Assembly: GCA_903903715.1 (NCBI GenBank)
Contig: CAIUZX010000430.1
Location: 1-9,935 of the forward strand
DNA from: an uncultured Caulobacterales bacterium
Lineage (GTDB): Bacteria; Pseudomonadota; Alphaproteobacteria; Caulobacterales; Caulobacteraceae
Length of the DNA stretch: 9,935 bases
Direction of reading: 5' to 3'
A program made the translations under genes and the position numbers. Below are positions 1 to 5,861 of this stretch, piece by piece (position 1 is the first letter of the stretch; the number at the start of each line of letters is the position of its first letter). A model generated the notes under the pieces. That model ran no database searches and was not told the DNA's origin. It was given only the letters and a program-made list of their open reading frames with translations.

Positions 1-134
1 GGAAAATCGCTGCCAATGTCGACAATCTGGCGGACGCCCGTTACTTCACCCCCGTCGCCGACGTCTACGCCAATGTCGCGGCTCTGCCCGGTGTCGGCCG
101 GACCTGGCGTCTGTCCCTGAAGCGGAGTTTCTGA
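1..134 (+). CDS. TonB-dependent receptor, C-terminal end (partial)
   Basis: The reading frame enters from the left edge (first full codon at base 3) and stops at TGA 132-134, giving 43 residues. The visible tail includes the stretch NVDNLADARYFTP and ends in WRLSLKRSF. It alternates polar and hydrophobic residues and finishes with a terminal phenylalanine, the signal for insertion of outer-membrane beta-barrels by the BAM machinery. Asp-Asn-Leu followed by R/Y/F and a final GRTWRLSL-type strand is typical of the last strands of TonB-dependent receptors, which import siderophores, vitamins or other scarce solutes using TonB-ExbBD energy. The substrate cannot be read from this fragment, because the plug domain and most of the barrel lie outside. 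The stop codon overlaps the start of the MFS gene, so the two are probably one operon. Confidence 0.85.
   Translation, partial: KIAANVDNLADARYFTPVADVYANVAALPGVGRTWRLSLKRSF
124..127 (+). promoter_or_regulatory. Ribosome binding site of the MFS gene inside the receptor's 3' end
   Basis: GGAG lies six bases before the ATG at 134, inside the last codons of the receptor gene. Together with the TGATG stop/start overlap it supports the 134 start and translational coupling of the two genes. Confidence 0.7.
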
Positions 135-1357
135 TGGCGCAAACGCCCGCTGCTGATGCGCCCGGCGCGGCGGGTCCACGGGCTTGGCTGTCGCTTGCGG
201 CGCTTAGCCTCCTCTTCTTCCTGATCACGGCGGGGACGTTCACATCCCTGGGCGTCGCCCTGCCGGACATGGTGGCGAGCCTGCACTGGACCTGGAGCGA
301 GGCGGCGCTGGGCTACACCCTGCTGGCCCTGAGCTGCGGGCTCACCAGCCTTGCGCCCGCCATCCTTGTACGCCGGTTCGGCGTGCGGCGGACGCTCTAT
401 TGCGGCGCCGGGCTGATGGCGGCGGGGTTCCTGACGGCGGGGACGTCATCGGCGCCCCTGATCTTCTGGGCCGCCGCGGTGATGATGGGCGCGGGCTTTT
501 CCCTGACCGCCATCATTCCGGGCGCCTATGTGCTGACCCGCAGCTTCAGCCACAAGTCCACCGCCATCGGCGCCTATTACACCGCAGGCGCGCTGGGGGG
601 GGTGGCGGGGCCGCTGATCTTCACCCTCATCCACGGGGCGGCGCTGGGCTGGCGGGGCTACTGGCTGATGCTGGCCGTCGCCGTGGCGGTCACGGGCGCG
701 GTCGCCGCCTTCGCCGTGGATCCGAGTGCGGACGCAGGTGACGAGGGTGAGGGCAAGTCGGCGCTCGCCCCCGGGGACTGGAGCGTGGGGGCCGCGCTCC
801 GCACGCCGCAGTTCTGGATCATCACCGCCGCCTACACGGCCTACCTCTTGTGCGAGACCTCGCTGAACGGCCTCTCCGCCACCCATCTGGCGGGCCGGGG
901 CCTGACTCCCGCCATGGCGGCGGGGCTTCTCAGCCTGCAGGCCCTGATCAACGCCTTCGCCCGCGCAGGCGCAGGTCTGATCGGGGAGCGGGTGGCGCCG
1001 CGCAAGGTGGCCATCGCCGCGCTGGCGCTGGTCACCGTGGGCATCTTTGCGCTGGGCCGCGCGCAGGGGTGGGGGGAGGCGAGCCTCGCCGTGATCGCGG
1101 TCGGGGCGGGATATGGCGCAAGCTCGCTGGCCACCACCCTCATGCTGCTGCAAGCGTTCGGCCGATCGCGGAACCTCGAGCTGATGGCCTGGATGTGCCT
1201 CGTCTCCACCCTCGCCGCCGCCGGGCCGGTGATCGGTGGGCTGGTGAAGGACGCTTCGGGGGGCCTCACCCCCGCTTTTGATCTCTTCGCCGCCATCGCC
1301 GCCATGGCCCTTTTCGCCCTGATCTGGATGCGTCCACAACGGCCGCTCAACGTCTGA
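134..1357 (+). CDS. MFS transporter, 12 transmembrane helices
   Basis: This 407-residue inner-membrane secondary transporter belongs to the major facilitator superfamily. Two six-helix halves can be seen, at about residues 20-195 and 225-400. They are joined by an acidic cytoplasmic loop (about 196-216, with DAGDEGEG). The loop after helix 2 carries a motif-A-like basic stretch, RRFGVRRTL (80-88). The second half opens with RTPQFWII (223-230), a sequence often seen in the oxalate/formate- and monocarboxylate-type MFS branches, but this does not fix the substrate. Length is normal for a 12-helix MFS protein. The start overlaps the stop of a TonB-dependent receptor, so a role in moving the receptor's ligand, or a product derived from it, across the inner membrane is a reasonable inference. 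Import versus export cannot be decided from the sequence. Confidence 0.9.
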   Translation: MAQTPAADAPGAAGPRAWLSLAALSLLFFLITAGTFTSLGVALPDMVASLHWTWSEAALGYTLLALSCGLTSLAPAILVRRFGVRRTLYCGAGLMAAGFLTAGTSSAPLIFWAAAVMMGAGFSLTAIIPGAYVLTRSFSHKSTAIGAYYTAGALGGVAGPLIFTLIHGAALGWRGYWLMLAVAVAVTGAVAAFAVDPSADAGDEGEGKSALAPGDWSVGAALRTPQFWIITAAYTAYLLCETSLNGLSATHLAGRGLTPAMAAGLLSLQALINAFARAGAGLIGERVAPRKVAIAALALVTVGIFALGRAQGWGEASLAVIAVGAGYGASSLATTLMLLQAFGRSRNLELMAWMCLVSTLAAAGPVIGGLVKDASGGLTPAFDLFAAIAAMALFALIWMRPQRPLNV

Positions 1358-1504
1358 ATTGCTTGAAGAGCTGAATGAAGCGATTTCATTGTTCAGTTCA
1401 AATCGCCACTAGTGACTCGAAAACACAGTAAGTGTTAACCGTGTTTACGCTCAATGGGCGAGGTCCGGAGGTCCGGGTCGCCCGACAGGGTGGAAAAGCG
1501 GCGA

Positions 1505-3718
1505 ATGAATATGAATTCGGCGGAAATGCGGGTCGCGCGGTGGCGGGCTGAAGCCCTCCACATCCGCCTGGGACAGGCCGCGCTGATCGCTTTGCTGGCT
1601 TATGCGGCCACACGTTCTATGTGGGTCGGCGCGTGGCTGGCGCTGATCATATTGTCGCTGGCGCTCGACTCCGGCCTGTTCGCGCAGGTGCTGAAGCGCC
1701 CGGGCTCCCGCGCGGCCCTGGTGTTGGCCCGCGCAGCGATGTTCCTGTCCAACGGCGTCTTCGCCTCGATCGGAATCGTCCTACTCATCCGCGACAGCTT
1801 CGTCACCGAGGTGGGCGCAGCGCTGGTGCTGTGCGGCGTCGGCCTCAACAACACGCTCATGACGCGGGGCGCGCCCGTGGAGACGCGCATCAGCATCGGG
1901 GCGGTGTCGCTGGTCTGCCTCGTAGGCGGGCCGCTGGCGGTCAGCCGCTTCGGCTACGTCATGTCGGTCGCGGACATGATGGTGCTGGGCCTGGCCGCGA
2001 CCATGGTGTTTGCGACCTTCCTCAAGCTTGCCAATGTGCTTCGGGATGAGGAAAAGGCCCGCCAGGACGCCGAGGCCCGCTGGCGCATGCTGTTCGAGCA
2101 GAGCCCGCTGCCGCAGGTCTGCATCGACGCCTCCGACCTGAGCGCCGCCATTTCCTCGACCCTCCTGAAGGATCCTGCGGCGCTGGTGCGCTCCCTCCTG
2201 GGCGGCGCTGCGACGACCGGGGACCTGCTCGGCCGCGTCCGACTGAAGGAGATGAACCTCGCCATGCAGGAGCTGGCGGGGGAGCGGCTCGCCGACAGCG
2301 CAGCCCTCAACCGCCTGTTCGACGAAACCTGCCTGGCCGGACTCACCGAGGCGTTGAGCCGCGCGCGGATCGGCGACGGGCTGCCCGCCTTCGAGTGTCG
2401 GCTGCACACCCCCTCCGGCGAGGTGCGGGAGGTCAGCCTGCGGATCCACGCCGTGACGGGGACGCGCCGCCCCTGGGAGACCTGTCTCGTCACGCTGGTC
2501 GATGTCACCGAGGCCCGCCGCGCGGCGGAGGCCCAGTCCCGCGCCTTAGAGGCCGCCGAGACCGCCAACCGCGCCAAGAGCGAGTTCCTGGCGGTGATGA
2601 GCCACGAGATCCGCACGCCGCTGAACGGGGTGCTGGGCATGGCGGCGGCGCTGGAGCGCGGCGACCTGTCGGACCGCCAGCGGTCGCAGATCGAGGTGAT
2701 CGGCCGCTCCGGTCAGGCCCTGCTGGCCATTCTGAACGACATTCTGGACTTGTCGAAGATCGAGGCGGGCAAGCTGGAGATCGAGCTCGAGCCCTTCCGC
2801 CTTGAGGAGGTGGTCGCCGACGTCCGCGACGCCTTCTCCCAGATCGCCGCGGGCAAGGGTCTTTCCCTGACCTGCGACATCAGTCCGGACGTGTCGGGAG
2901 ACTATGTGGGCGATGCGGTGAGGATCCGTCAGATCCTGACCAACCTCGTCTCCAACGCCGTCAAATTCACTTCACAGGGCCATGTCCGCGTGAGCGCCGA
3001 AGCGCTCGCCCGCGGCGTGCGTCTGTCAGTGGAAGATACCGGTATCGGCGTCGCGCCGGCCGATCAGGAGCGCCTGTTCGAGCGCTTCATCCAGGCCGAC
3101 TCCACCGCCACCCGCCGCTTCGGCGGCACGGGCCTTGGCCTCGCCATCTGTCGGGAGCTGTGCTCCGCCCTCGGCGGGAGCATTTCCCTCAGCTCCGAGC
3201 CCGGATGCGGCAGCCGCTTCACTGTGGAATTGCCCCTCAACCGCCACGATCCCGTCCGGAGGGCGCAGCCCGAGGAGGCGGCCATCGAGTCCGCCTGCAG
3301 CGGGGCCTTGCGCATCCTCGCCGCCGAGGACAACTCGATGAACCAGATCGTCCTGCGCACCCTTCTGCAGCAGCTGGGCATCGAGCCGGTGATCGTGCCG
3401 GACGGCCGCGCCGCCGTGGAGGCGTGCGCCGCCCAGGCCTTCGACCTTGTCCTGATGGACATCCAGATGCCGGTGCTCGACGGGGTCGCCGCCACGCGGG
3501 AGATCCGCCGGCACGAGGCCGCCGTCGGCCGGGCGCCCGTACCGATCATCGCGCTGACCGCCAATGTCATGTCGCACCAGCTCTATGAGTACCGCGCGGC
3601 GGGCATGGACGCGTGCGTGTCCAAGCCGATCCAGTTCGCCGAGCTCCTCGAGACCATCGACGCGCTGACCGCCCCGGAACTCAGCCGCGAAAGCCACGAC
3701 CTTCGTGGCGCGGGGTAG
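1505..3718 (+). CDS. Membrane-bound hybrid sensor histidine kinase (PAS-HisKA-HATPase-REC)
   Basis: A 737-residue hybrid two-component kinase. Residues about 20-175 form roughly six hydrophobic helices, a membrane sensor region I cannot assign to a named family. Residues about 190-337 look like a PAS domain (WRMLFEQSPLPQVCID to the VTLVDVTEARR end), followed by a short coiled linker. The HisKA dimerisation domain has SHEIRTPLNG with phosphoacceptor His367. The ATPase has the N box (N480, N484), G1 (DTGIGV, 511-516) and G2 (GGTGLGLAI, 540-548). The C-terminal receiver (about 602-720) has acidic pair Glu608-Asp609, phosphoacceptor Asp652 in LMDIQMPVLDG, and Lys707 in SKPI. All catalytic residues are present, so autophosphorylation and His-to-Asp transfer within the protein should work. 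An upstream in-frame ATG at 1454 adds 17 residues but has no ribosome binding site. GGAAAAG six bases before 1505 favours this start; ATG 1511 is also possible. No response regulator or Hpt gene is adjacent, so output partners are unknown. Confidence 0.93.
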   Translation: MNMNSAEMRVARWRAEALHIRLGQAALIALLAYAATRSMWVGAWLALIILSLALDSGLFAQVLKRPGSRAALVLARAAMFLSNGVFASIGIVLLIRDSFVTEVGAALVLCGVGLNNTLMTRGAPVETRISIGAVSLVCLVGGPLAVSRFGYVMSVADMMVLGLAATMVFATFLKLANVLRDEEKARQDAEARWRMLFEQSPLPQVCIDASDLSAAISSTLLKDPAALVRSLLGGAATTGDLLGRVRLKEMNLAMQELAGERLADSAALNRLFDETCLAGLTEALSRARIGDGLPAFECRLHTPSGEVREVSLRIHAVTGTRRPWETCLVTLVDVTEARRAAEAQSRALEAAETANRAKSEFLAVMSHEIRTPLNGVLGMAAALERGDLSDRQRSQIEVIGRSGQALLAILNDILDLSKIEAGKLEIELEPFRLEEVVADVRDAFSQIAAGKGLSLTCDISPDVSGDYVGDAVRIRQILTNLVSNAVKFTSQGHVRVSAEALARGVRLSVEDTGIGVAPADQERLFERFIQADSTATRRFGGTGLGLAICRELCSALGGSISLSSEPGCGSRFTVELPLNRHDPVRRAQPEEAAIESACSGALRILAAEDNSMNQIVLRTLLQQLGIEPVIVPDGRAAVEACAAQAFDLVLMDIQMPVLDGVAATREIRRHEAAVGRAPVPIIALTANVMSHQLYEYRAAGMDACVSKPIQFAELLETIDALTAPELSRESHDLRGAG

Positions 3719-3765
3719 GGATGATTTGAAGGGGCTGGGCTCTGTTCTGCGGCCGCGCCGCCCCG

Positions 3766-4203
3766 TCAGGCTACGGGATACGGCCGTCTGACGGGCCGCC
3801 CGGCGTGCACCTTCGCGGCGCCCTGCGTGTCCTCGTCCGTGAAGTCCTTCAGGGGAACGGCCAGCCCCTCCTTCAGATTGATCTGCAGATGCTCAATCGC
3901 GTCCAGGATGATCGGGCGGCGGCGGAGTTTCGGAGGGGCCACCGCGCCGTTGACCCAGCGGCTCACCGTGGTCGGCTGGTAGCCGTGCCGCTCGGCGAAC
4001 GCGGTCTGGTTGCCGCCCAGCGCCATGATGAGCCACATCATGTGATGGAAATTCCGGCGGTCCGACAAATCGATATCGTTCGCGGTCCGGGTGAGGTCAT
4101 CCACCCATGTCCGGTGCAGAAGGCGGCCAGGCGGCTCCGAAGACAAATCTGCATCGTCACCTTTGCTGGCGGCTTCGCGCCGGGCGCCGGACGGACCCCT
4201 CAT
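3766..4203 (-). CDS. Small HTH (Cro/C1-type) transcriptional regulator
   Basis: A 145-residue protein. Residues about 48-100 form a helix-turn-helix of the Cro/C1 kind: GNQTAFAERHGYQ (64-76) as helix 2 and turn, then PTTVSRWVNGAVAP (77-90) as the recognition helix and its exit, a pattern common in phage-type and YdaS-like DNA-binding proteins. The N-terminal 45 residues are charged and probably disordered. The C-terminal 25 are also low in structure, with no recognisable ligand or peptidase domain. The start at 4203 is chosen because GGAG lies seven bases upstream. The frame stays open to 4284, but those extra residues (MIQLRIMLRF and on) lack a ribosome binding site and would cover the promoter. 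It is divergent from the GNAT-like gene across a 209-bp AT-rich gap. Autoregulation and control of that neighbour is the natural inference, not shown. It converges on the kinase gene with a 47-bp gap. Confidence 0.8.
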   Translation of the reverse strand: MRGPSGARREAASKGDDADLSSEPPGRLLHRTWVDDLTRTANDIDLSDRRNFHHMMWLIMALGGNQTAFAERHGYQPTTVSRWVNGAVAPPKLRRRPIILDAIEHLQINLKEGLAVPLKDFTDEDTQGAAKVHAGRPVRRPYPVA

Positions 4204-4210
4204 CGTCAAA

Positions 4211-4214
4211 CTCC
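4211..4214 (-). promoter_or_regulatory. Ribosome binding site deciding the HTH regulator start
   Basis: On the minus strand GGAG stands seven bases before the ATG at 4203-4201. No comparable site precedes the longer in-frame starts near 4260-4284, which is why the shorter protein is preferred. Confidence 0.6.
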
Positions 4215-4293
4215 GAAATTCCCTGATTTGCGGTTCTTTACGACTGTCCGCACAAAAGCGCAACATAATGCGTAATTGTATCAAAGTCGATTA

Positions 4294-4322
4294 TTGACGA
4301 TTCTCCTATTTGGCGTGATTAT
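4294..4322 (+). promoter_or_regulatory. Predicted promoter of the GNAT-like gene
   Basis: TTGACG (4294-4299, five of six to the sigma-70 type -35) is followed by a 17-base spacer and GATTAT (4317-4322, four of six to the -10). Transcription would start near 4329, leaving an untranslated leader of about 84 bases before ATG 4413. This is a consensus match by eye, supported by the AT-rich character of the gap and its position. Confidence 0.5.
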
Positions 4323-4328
4323 GGTCAA
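4300..4328 (-). promoter_or_regulatory. Predicted promoter of the HTH regulator, overlapping the opposite one
   Basis: On the minus strand TTGACC (4328-4323) is followed by a 17-base spacer and GAGAAT (4305-4300, four of six to the -10). Transcription would start near 4293, giving a leader of about 90 bases before the regulator ATG. The element occupies nearly the same DNA as the plus-strand promoter. It is weaker than that one and rests on consensus matching alone. Confidence 0.35.
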
Positions 4329-4400
4329 ATCGTTGGCGATCGGATATGCGGCCCGAAAACCGTCACCCGATCTTCGCGATTGTCGAATGCCAGGCTTCCA

Positions 4401-4406
4401 GGGAGG
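4401..4406 (+). promoter_or_regulatory. Strong ribosome binding site deciding the GNAT-like gene start
   Basis: GGGAGG lies six bases before ATG 4413. An in-frame TTG at 4380 would add 11 residues but has no such site, so 4413 is preferred. Confidence 0.75.
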
Positions 4407-4412
4407 TTTGCG

Positions 4413-5228
4413 ATGTCTTCGATGCGCCAAGACGGTGAGCGAGTCGTCAGTCTGCACCCCATCTTCACGCTCAAGCGCGTGGTGAGCGCGCAGGAAACCG
4501 GTGACATGTCGGCGCTTTGCCACGAGATCCAGAGCTTCGCCGCCCAGCACGGCGACCAGCATCTGATCGCGCGCGGCGAGGTCAGCCTGATGAAGCACAT
4601 GAAGTACGGCGAACTCATCCTGATCTATGAGGGGCCGGAGGTCGCGCGACGTCTGATCGGCATGTGCGTCTGCGTCCTCAGCGACCACGACAATCCGGCC
4701 TTCGAGCTGGCCTATACGGCTGTGGACACCGCGTTTCGCGGGCGGGAACTGGCGCGCCTGGCGGCGTCGGCGGCGCTGGTCGTGCATCTGATGTCCAATG
4801 ACAAGATCGAAGGAATTGTCCTCGCCTGCCGCCCCTCCAACCAGGCCTGCCAGCGGGCGGCGGAAAAGCTGGGGGTGGAGTTCCGTCCCGCCTCGCAGCT
4901 CTACCCGCTCATTCCGCGACTGAAGTCCACAATCGATTTCCACAGGCATCATCATCACGTCCGCAACTGGCGGGAAGAGCCGCTTCTGGGCCTCGTCCAG
5001 CCCCAGGCCGTGCGGGACGGCGCCTGGCATCTGCTCGGGGCGAGCAATCCGGGCGGACTGGCCTGGAGACGGAGCAGCCGCGTGTTTCTGGACGGGGAAT
5101 GGTACCTGACCGGTCACAAACGGGAGTCCAGCCGGCAGCACCTCCTCGAAATCGCCGAAGGTCGCAAACCCTGGGTCCGATGGTGGGACGATCCACCTCC
5201 CTTGCCGAGGATCGGGCGATGCGCCTGA
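4413..5228 (+). CDS. GNAT-like acyltransferase-fold protein with unrecognised C-terminal extension
   Basis: A 271-residue cytoplasmic protein with no signal peptide or membrane helix. Residues about 16-155 read like a GNAT fold. The beta-4/alpha-3 segment YTAVDTAFRGRELARLAASA (101-120) resembles the acetyl-CoA-binding motif A, and PSNQACQRAAEKLGVEF (141-157) matches the usual motif B ending (N, then aEKlGf). Motif A is imperfect: the RGxGxA-type loop reads R109-G110-R111-E112-L113-A114, with Glu where the second Gly normally sits, so acyl-CoA binding may be altered or lost. From about residue 165 on, the roughly 105-residue tail matches nothing I recognise. It holds FHRHHHH (176-182) and a Trp-rich end (W186, W205, W218, W230, W254, W257, W258) with PPPLP. 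The gene is divergent from the HTH regulator and ends 32 bases before an intrinsic terminator, so it is probably monocistronic. The substrate is unknown. A GNAT-derived non-enzymatic role is possible. Confidence 0.65.
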   Translation: MSSMRQDGERVVSLHPIFTLKRVVSAQETGDMSALCHEIQSFAAQHGDQHLIARGEVSLMKHMKYGELILIYEGPEVARRLIGMCVCVLSDHDNPAFELAYTAVDTAFRGRELARLAASAALVVHLMSNDKIEGIVLACRPSNQACQRAAEKLGVEFRPASQLYPLIPRLKSTIDFHRHHHHVRNWREEPLLGLVQPQAVRDGAWHLLGASNPGGLAWRRSSRVFLDGEWYLTGHKRESSRQHLLEIAEGRKPWVRWWDDPPPLPRIGRCA

Positions 5229-5260
5229 CGCCGGTCGCAAACACACGACACCTCGACACG

Positions 5261-5288
5261 CGGGCGACCCCATCGCCCGTTTTTTTTT
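5261..5288 (+). terminator. Intrinsic terminator after the GNAT-like gene
   Basis: A perfect 7-bp stem (CGGGCGA 5261-5267 with TCGCCCG 5273-5279) closes a five-base loop and runs straight into nine T residues (5280-5288). It starts 32 bases after the GNAT-like stop codon and separates that gene from the small membrane protein gene. Confidence 0.92.
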
Positions 5289-5338
5289 GCCTCAAGCGGG
5301 ACGCACGGGTTTGTGATCACACATATTTATCATGTCGA

Positions 5339-5366
5339 TTGTGTTAACGCATTTTATTGCTATAAA
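5339..5366 (+). promoter_or_regulatory. Predicted extended -10 promoter of the small membrane protein gene
   Basis: TGC-TATAAA (the hexamer at 5361-5366) is a good extended -10 element. TTGTGT at 5339-5344 is a weak -35 at a 16-base spacing. The start would be near 5373, about 32 bases before ATG 5405. The whole 5289-5404 stretch is clearly more AT-rich than the coding DNA around it. Confidence 0.55.
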
Positions 5367-5393
5367 TCACGTCATCGCACAAACGCGATGAAT

Positions 5394-5398
5394 GGAGG
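5394..5398 (+). promoter_or_regulatory. Ribosome binding site of the small membrane protein gene
   Basis: GGAGG lies six bases before ATG 5405. This perfect site is strong support that the short frame downstream is a real gene. Confidence 0.8.
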
Positions 5399-5404
5399 CA
5401 TCAC

Positions 5405-5677
5405 ATGGACTTTGACAGTTTGATTGAAAGGATTGGTCGCTTGATGCACGAAAAAGAGGAGCGGGAGATGGAGCGGTACCGGCACCTGGGATTCCGGGAG
5501 CACTTCAACGCCGGTATCGAATTTCGGGACCGGCAGTACCGCGCAGAAGTGCGGACGGCGGTGATCTCGATCCTGCTGACGGTGGTGGTGATGGGGTCAA
5601 GCGTCGTCATCGCCAGCGGAGGCGTTGAGCACATGAGGCGGATCTTCGGGTTCGTGGGCGGGGACGTTCACGGATGA
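5405..5677 (+). CDS. Small single-pass membrane protein of unknown function
   Basis: A 90-residue protein. Residues 1-50 are highly charged and helical (KEEREMERYRHLGFREHF, then EFRDRQYRAEVR), probably a cytoplasmic amphipathic or coiled segment. Residues about 51-72 (TAVISILLTVVVMGSSVVIA) form one clear transmembrane helix, and a short tail of 18 residues follows. The many Arg/Lys before the helix predict N-in topology by the positive-inside rule. There are no catalytic motifs or lipobox. A strong ribosome binding site, a private promoter and flanking terminators show an independent transcription unit. I do not recognise a family. Small proteins of this shape often act as membrane regulators, or as holin- or toxin-like elements, but nothing here selects among these. 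Confidence 0.8.
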   Translation: MDFDSLIERIGRLMHEKEEREMERYRHLGFREHFNAGIEFRDRQYRAEVRTAVISILLTVVVMGSSVVIASGGVEHMRRIFGFVGGDVHG

Positions 5678-5718
5678 TAAAAGATCAGCAAACCGCTCCG
5701 GCGGACATGACCACTCGG

Positions 5719-5750
5719 AAGGCCGAGGCTCCAAGGGCCTCGGCCTTTTT
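5719..5750 (+). terminator. Intrinsic terminator after the small membrane protein gene
   Basis: An 11-bp perfect stem (5719-5729 paired with 5737-5747, core GGCCGAGGC/GCCTCGGCC) ends in TTTTT (5746-5750), then C and three more T. It lies about 40 bases after the stop codon at 5677. On the opposite strand the hairpin has almost no T tail, so it is not a convincing terminator for the converging protease gene. Confidence 0.9.
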
Positions 5751-5861
5751 CTTTGGGGCGATGCGGACCGGCTGGTCTACCGCGTCACCGGCAAGGCGCC
5801 CGACCAGGCTTTAGACATCGCCCAGCGCCGGTTCCGCTATGGACGGCGCCCCCGACCCGCC
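5751..5861. other. Short intergenic stretch, possible decayed coding fragment
   Basis: This gap between the plus-strand terminator and the minus-strand protease stop holds no gene with a start. One plus-strand frame (codons from 5760) reads like protein, beginning DADRLVYRVTGKAPDQALD, and 25 of 30 codons end in G or C. It has no start codon or ribosome binding site. It could be the remnant of a lost gene or chance in GC-rich DNA. Confidence 0.25.

Noticed and set aside
1374..1390. Hairpin AATGAA/TTCATT after the MFS gene as a terminator.
   Set aside because: The stem is only six AT-rich pairs and has no following T run.
1435..1449. TTAACCGTGTTTACG before the kinase gene, and a similar TTAACGCATTTTATT at 5344-5358, as CtrA boxes.
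   Set aside because: CtrA sites need TTAA-N7-TTAA. Both have a good first half but a poor second half or the wrong spacing.
3693..3709. Perfect 7-bp hairpin GCCACGA/TCGTGGC at the end of the kinase gene as its terminator.
   Set aside because: It lies inside the coding sequence before the stop and is followed by GC-rich DNA with no T tract.
3805..4275. Plus-strand open frame opposite the HTH regulator.
   Set aside because: No ribosome binding site and no recognisable domain; the minus-strand frame carries a clear helix-turn-helix and a good ribosome binding site.
4202..4301. Inverted pair ATCGTCAA (4202-4209) and TTGACGAT (4294-4301) as operator half-sites for the regulator.
   Set aside because: Eight matching bases within about 200 bp are expected by chance. 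One copy overlaps a start codon and the other a -35 element, so each has another explanation.
4413..5228. The GNAT-like protein as a LuxI-type autoinducer synthase beside its regulator.
   Set aside because: The conserved N-terminal Arg/Phe/Trp and acidic pattern of LuxI proteins is not visible, and the neighbour is a Cro/C1-type regulator without an autoinducer-binding domain.
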